From: Enterococcus songbeiensis
GTDB taxonomy: Bacteria > Bacillota > Bacilli > Lactobacillales > Enterococcaceae
Length of the DNA: 64,000 nt
Direction of reading: 5' to 3'
Assembly (NCBI RefSeq): GCF_005405265.1
Contig: NZ_BJDS01000003.1
Span: 124,001-188,000 of the forward strand
Position 1 is the stretch's first letter, and every line of letters starts with the position of its first letter. The position numbers were made by a program, and so were the translations under genes. Positions 60,936 to 64,000 of this stretch are shown one piece after another. The notes below the pieces were generated by a model that was not told where the DNA came from, ran no database searches, and worked only from the letters and a program-made list of their open reading frames with translations.

Positions 60936-62663
60936 TTAGTGGACGAATTCTGCTTCAAAATCAGACACCCATTCAGCCACTGCAAAATGCCCGTTGGATA
61001 CTTCAGCCACTTTCTCTATCCATTCAATCTCATTGGCTGCCCGAGCTTTTAAAATTACGTTCGATGTGTCTGTCGCATACATACTCTGATTGACTAGCCA
61101 CCATGTATGAGCAATTTTTGCTCTATCCAAATCCGCATCAAGCCGTAATGATTCATAAACAGGCGTCGTTTCAGGTAAGGTGACCATTAATACTTCAGTT
61201 TCAGCCTTATTTTGTAAACGCGGCAACAGTTTTTTGATAGATGCTGGAACTTCACCAGCACTGCGTTCGACCTCTTTTGCATAGCTTTGGGTAGAATCTA
61301 ATAATAACAATGTATGACCGGTTGGTGCGGTGTCTATCACAACAATCTCATTTTCAGCCTTATCGACAATCTCAGCAAAGGCTCTGAATATGGCAATCTC
61401 TTGGGTACAAGGGGAACGCAAATCTTCCTCCACATACGCAACATCATCCGCACTCATCGTTTCTCTTGCTTTGGCTAAAACTTCTTCTTGGTAAGCTTGC
61501 AATTCCTTTTCTTCATCAATATGGCTCACAAAAATTTCTTTAGTCTCTGCTAAATAAAGGCTTAAGTGATCGGCCGGATCTGTTGTCGCTAAATGAACTT
61601 TCTTGCCAGCTTTTGACAAAGCTTTCGCTATTTGAATCGCAATAGTGGTCTTCCCTACGCCACCTTTACCCATTGTAAAAATAATTTTTTTATCTGTTGC
61701 GATAAAATCAGCGACAATCTCACTGAGTGTAGGCAATTCAATCGCTGGATTTGTTTGTTCTGAAATCGGTGGTTGATTCTTATCAAGTAAAGTCCGTAGA
61801 TTCTGGATACCTGTTACGTTGTACGCTCGTAACGGAACATAGAATTGCTCAAATTTCTTTAATCCTGCGGGCATCTCACTTAAATCTTTTTGTTGTTGGT
61901 CGTAAATCGTTTGTGAAATAGGATCATCCGCTGTTTCAAGTAATCCATTAACAATTAATTTTTGGCTAAGAATACCTAGTTGACTTAATTCATCAGACGC
62001 TCGAGTCGCCTCGATTATTGCCGCTTTTTGAGGGCGAGTCACTAACATTAGTGTAGTCAATTCTTCTTGGCTTAACGTTTTAACTGCTTCAGCGTACATC
62101 TCTTTTTTATCGCCTAAACCAGATAACTGTCCTAGACAAGAAACACCTGTCGTATTTTCATCTAAGTAATTACTCCACGCAGAAGGCAGCTGCAGCATCC
62201 TTAATGTATGACCGGTCGGAGCCGTGTCAAAAATGATGTGATCGTAGGCTTCTTCAACAGATTTATCTGTCAAAAAATTTGCAAATTCATTAAAAGCCGC
62301 AATCTCCACGGTACATGAACCAGACAGCTGCTCTTCCATGTTTTCTAATGCGCTATCGGGTAGAATCCCTCTGTAAGGACCAACAACACTTTCCTTATAT
62401 TCAGCTGCGGCCGTCACTGGGTCAAAATTAGCTACTCTCAAATTAGGAATGCTGTCGATCGTTTTTGGTTTATTGGTCAATTCTGTCTGAAATACATCTT
62501 GCAGATTCGAAGCAGGATCCGTACTAACCAACATCACCTTCGCGCCATTATCTGCTAAACTTGTCGCTGTCGCACAAGCAACCGTTGTCTTACCCACGCC
62601 ACCTTTACCAGTAAAAAATAAATATTTTGTCGGATTCAGTTGATTTAATTCATATCGTTGCAT
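60936..62663 (-). CDS. arsA: ArsA arsenite-stimulated ATPase
   Basis: A 575-aa protein with two homologous halves. Walker A motifs are FFTGKGGVGKTTVACATA (near 15-30) and FTMGKGGVGKTTIAIQIA (near 325). Each half has an FDTAPTGHTLRML or IDTAPTGHTLLLL DTAP motif. Metal-binding Cys residues are seen in LSGSCTVEIAAFNEF, GVSCLGQL and LRSPCTQEIAIF. The start is ATG 62663 with GGGAG upstream; a longer frame overlaps arsD. It powers or boosts arsenite export, usually with ArsB; here with Acr3 partners. Confidence 0.94.
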   Translation of the reverse strand: MQRYELNQLNPTKYLFFTGKGGVGKTTVACATATSLADNGAKVMLVSTDPASNLQDVFQTELTNKPKTIDSIPNLRVANFDPVTAAAEYKESVVGPYRGILPDSALENMEEQLSGSCTVEIAAFNEFANFLTDKSVEEAYDHIIFDTAPTGHTLRMLQLPSAWSNYLDENTTGVSCLGQLSGLGDKKEMYAEAVKTLSQEELTTLMLVTRPQKAAIIEATRASDELSQLGILSQKLIVNGLLETADDPISQTIYDQQQKDLSEMPAGLKKFEQFYVPLRAYNVTGIQNLRTLLDKNQPPISEQTNPAIELPTLSEIVADFIATDKKIIFTMGKGGVGKTTIAIQIAKALSKAGKKVHLATTDPADHLSLYLAETKEIFVSHIDEEKELQAYQEEVLAKARETMSADDVAYVEEDLRSPCTQEIAIFRAFAEIVDKAENEIVVIDTAPTGHTLLLLDSTQSYAKEVERSAGEVPASIKKLLPRLQNKAETEVLMVTLPETTPVYESLRLDADLDRAKIAHTWWLVNQSMYATDTSNVILKARAANEIEWIEKVAEVSNGHFAVAEWVSDFEAEFVH

Positions 62664-62676
62664 ATTTACATCTCCC

Positions 62677-63042
62677 TTAGCAGCAGCCAGATCCGCCACA
62701 ACAACCGCCTGTCTGTTCAGAATTTTGGTTAACAAATACCAACCCAGTGTAGTTAGAAAGTTCATCTATTGTTGGATACGCACCCATTTTAACAATGGCA
62801 CCATCTATCACTGTAACTGGCAAGATTTCATTGCCTTTTTCTTGCATCACCTTCAACACAGTCTCATTATTGACAAACGCATCTGGGTCGCTGGTCAAAT
62901 TGTGACGAGTCGCTTCAATTTGAAAGACTCCCTGTAGCGCTTCAAAAACTGAGGTAATCATGAGCAATGTTTCATCCACTGAGGGACCACAAACACCGGT
63001 TGAGCAACACATTGCTGGTTCAAATAGTTCTAATTTTTTCAT
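62677..63042 (-). CDS. arsD: ArsD arsenite metallochaperone (first copy)
   Basis: A 121-aa ArsD with the full set of Cys: EPAMCCSTGVCGPSVD near the N-terminus, and the C-terminal tail GGCCGGSGCC with two vicinal pairs. Its start overlaps arsR by 23 bases and arsA follows 13 bases downstream. This copy fits the classic R773-type ArsD better than the second. Confidence 0.93.
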   Translation of the reverse strand: MKKLELFEPAMCCSTGVCGPSVDETLLMITSVFEALQGVFQIEATRHNLTSDPDAFVNNETVLKVMQEKGNEILPVTVIDGAIVKMGAYPTIDELSNYTGLVFVNQNSEQTGGCCGGSGCC

Positions 63043-63370
63043 GTACTTCTTCTCCTTTTTCTACACATTCTTTATTCTGACAGATACACGTTTGCTCGTC
63101 ATTAGACAGCAGTTGCATCATTGAACCCAAAAATTCTCTGACAAACTCTTCTTGTAACGTATAATGATGCCATTTCCCTTTTTTACTGACTGAAATAATT
63201 CCAGCTTGTTCTAGCACCTTCATATGATGAGATAGTGTTGGCTGAGTAAAGTCAAAATGATCCAGTAGATCACATGCACAAAGACTGCCACAAGAAAGAA
63301 GATCCACAATCTTCATCCGTTTTGGATCAGCCATAGCCTTTAATAATAATGATGTTTTTTCATAGTTCAT
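63020..63370 (-). CDS. arsR: ArsR-family arsenic-responsive repressor
   Basis: A 116-aa winged-helix repressor. CGSLCACDLLDHF carries the Cys-x-Cys As(III) site in the DNA-binding helix region, and TQPTLSHHMKVLEQAG is the recognition helix. Additional Cys in the tail (TCICQNKEC) could add metal ligands. AAGGAG precedes the ATG at 63370. It leads the ars operon. Confidence 0.93.
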   Translation of the reverse strand: MNYEKTSLLLKAMADPKRMKIVDLLSCGSLCACDLLDHFDFTQPTLSHHMKVLEQAGIISVSKKGKWHHYTLQEEFVREFLGSMMQLLSNDEQTCICQNKECVEKGEEVHEKIRTI

Positions 63371-63386
63371 AGCTTTTCTCCTTCAT

Positions 63387-63437
63387 ATCGATAACTATCT
63401 ATGTATAAAATATAGATAATCATCTATGTTTTGTCAA
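63387..63437 (-). promoter_or_regulatory. ars promoter with two ArsR-type dyads
   Basis: Minus-strand TTGACA (63432-63437) and TATATT (63409-63414), 17 bases apart. ATAGATaatcATCTAT (63412-63427) lies between them, and ATCGATaactATCTAT (63387-63402) lies downstream, 25 bases away start to start. They are the likely ArsR operators. Confidence 0.72.
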
Positions 63438-63547
63438 ATGTTTCTGTCTTTCAGCTCAAATTACTTAGTTACTCTTTTGGGCTCGATTAAACCAAGTTTG
63501 AAAATCACTACTCTATAGATTCATCATTCAATCTTTACTGTTCCCTG

Positions 63548-63573
63548 TATATTCAAATGATAACTTGAATATA
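63548..63573 (+). promoter_or_regulatory. CadC-type operator
   Basis: TATATTCAA and TTGAATATA form 9-bp perfect arms with an 8-base spacer. A further TTCATTCAAATATC lies at about 63594. The position before cadC, and the TCAAAT-type half-sites, match known cad operators. Confidence 0.65.
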
Positions 63574-63630
63574 ATAATAATCTATGATACACTTCATTCA
63601 AATATCAATTAGAATAAAGGGGGGAGCTGT

Positions 63631-63990
63631 ATGAAAAACGAAATTTGTGAAATCTCATGTGTTCATGAAGATAAAGTTTTACTAGGAAAAGAAAAGTTAC
63701 AAACTGAAGATATTTCGAGCTTGAAAAGTGTCTTCAAAATTTTAGCTGATGAGAATCGCTTAAAAATTATCTACGCCCTAAGTTATGAGGATGAATTATG
63801 TGTATGTGATATCGCAGCAACTATTGAAGCAAGCGTGGCAACAACCTCACACCATTTATTATCATTGAAAAAGAATGGAATTGTGGTGAGTCGGAAAGTA
63901 GGGAAATTGGTTTATTACTCTATCAAGAATGATAAATTTGTCCAACTACTAAATTCCAAACTATATTTAGAAGATGAGGTGCTAGTATGA
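63631..63990 (+). CDS. cadC: CadC-like ArsR-family metal-responsive repressor
   Basis: A 119-aa winged-helix repressor. The N-terminal CEISCVHED and the ELCVCDIAATIEA motif supply the Cys ligands for Cd/Pb/Zn in CadC (Cys7, Cys11, Cys58, Cys60 type). The recognition helix is ASVATTSHHLLSLKKNG. GGGGGGAG precedes the ATG. Its stop overlaps the next start (ATGA), so it is coupled to the following gene, expected to be the CadA pump. Confidence 0.92.
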   Translation: MKNEICEISCVHEDKVLLGKEKLQTEDISSLKSVFKILADENRLKIIYALSYEDELCVCDIAATIEASVATTSHHLLSLKKNGIVVSRKVGKLVYYSIKNDKFVQLLNSKLYLEDEVLV

Positions 63991-64000
63991 GTGAAAAAAA
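63987..64000 (+). CDS. cadA: Start of the gene after cadC, probably the CadA P-type ATPase (partial)
   Basis: Only the ATG and first codons (MSEK) are in the window. GAGGTG lies upstream and the start overlaps the cadC stop. Identity is inferred solely from the usual cadC-cadA pairing. Confidence 0.45.

Noticed and set aside
62663-62765. 34-residue N-terminal extension of ArsA
   Set aside because: It lies inside arsD, and GGGAG precedes the ATG at 62663 where the ArsA family begins.

Overview
The window looks like a low-GC Gram-positive chromosome, most probably an Enterococcus. The supporting signs are a comG-ytxK-ackA block, Gram-positive purR, glmU and prs, an adc zinc operon, enterococcal-type IS256- and IS30-family elements, and a Tn916/Tn5801-family ICE. 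No 16S rRNA is present, so the species is not fixed.

Layout. (1) 1-4740 is the left end of a Tn916/Tn5801-family ICE, all on the minus strand: orf19 (partial), the orf20 relaxase/Rep, a structured oriT, the orf21 FtsK-like coupling protein, a Mom-like protein, orf22 and orf23. It ends at an 11-bp copy of the sequence known as the Tn5801/guaA attachment repeat. (2) 4741-8218 is a 3.5-kb segment without an integrase, closed by a second perfect copy of that repeat. It carries a TetR gene, a decayed SDR, a quinone-oxidoreductase-like MDR and a frameshifted alpha/beta hydrolase, and reads as a remnant or cis-mobilizable island stacked on the ICE. (3) 8220-52180 is mostly ordinary chromosome: an LLM oxidoreductase and an NAD(P)-binding protein; mazG, a HAD phosphatase and a gnd-like gene with an RpiR regulator; an alpha/beta-galactoside locus (LacI, PTS EIIC, DUF3284, GH36, GH42); an ABC-2 exporter with a NarL-type two-component system; a double-MerR regulator beside a UvrA-like ABC protein; a PadR-controlled ABC exporter; an S41 peptidase; tRNA-Leu; DUF554; ackA, ytxK and comGG-GA; prs, glmU and purR; adcBCA; an MFS/HxlR/VOC group; and a dus gene. 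(4) 52180-64000 is an accessory region with an AT-rich helical-repeat protein, IS30 and IS256 copies, DUF1304, an ars operon (arsR-arsD-arsA-arsD-acr3-acr3-arsC) and cadC followed by the first codons of its partner gene.

Regulation can be read at several loci. The EIIC promoter has a LacI-type operator at its start site. The adcA promoter is bracketed by two perfect 21-bp palindromes. The padR operon is preceded by three related 19-bp boxes. The arsR and cadC promoters face each other, each with its own palindromes.

The most unusual structure is upstream of glmU. A good sigma-A promoter is followed by four tandem 104-bp repeats that would form most of the mRNA leader. Each contains an AT-rich hairpin and an 8-codon open frame; three of the frames have a strong Shine-Dalgarno sequence.

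Two genes (alpha/beta hydrolase and one acr3) are broken by single-base shifts in homopolymer runs. These could be real, slippage-prone or sequencing errors.
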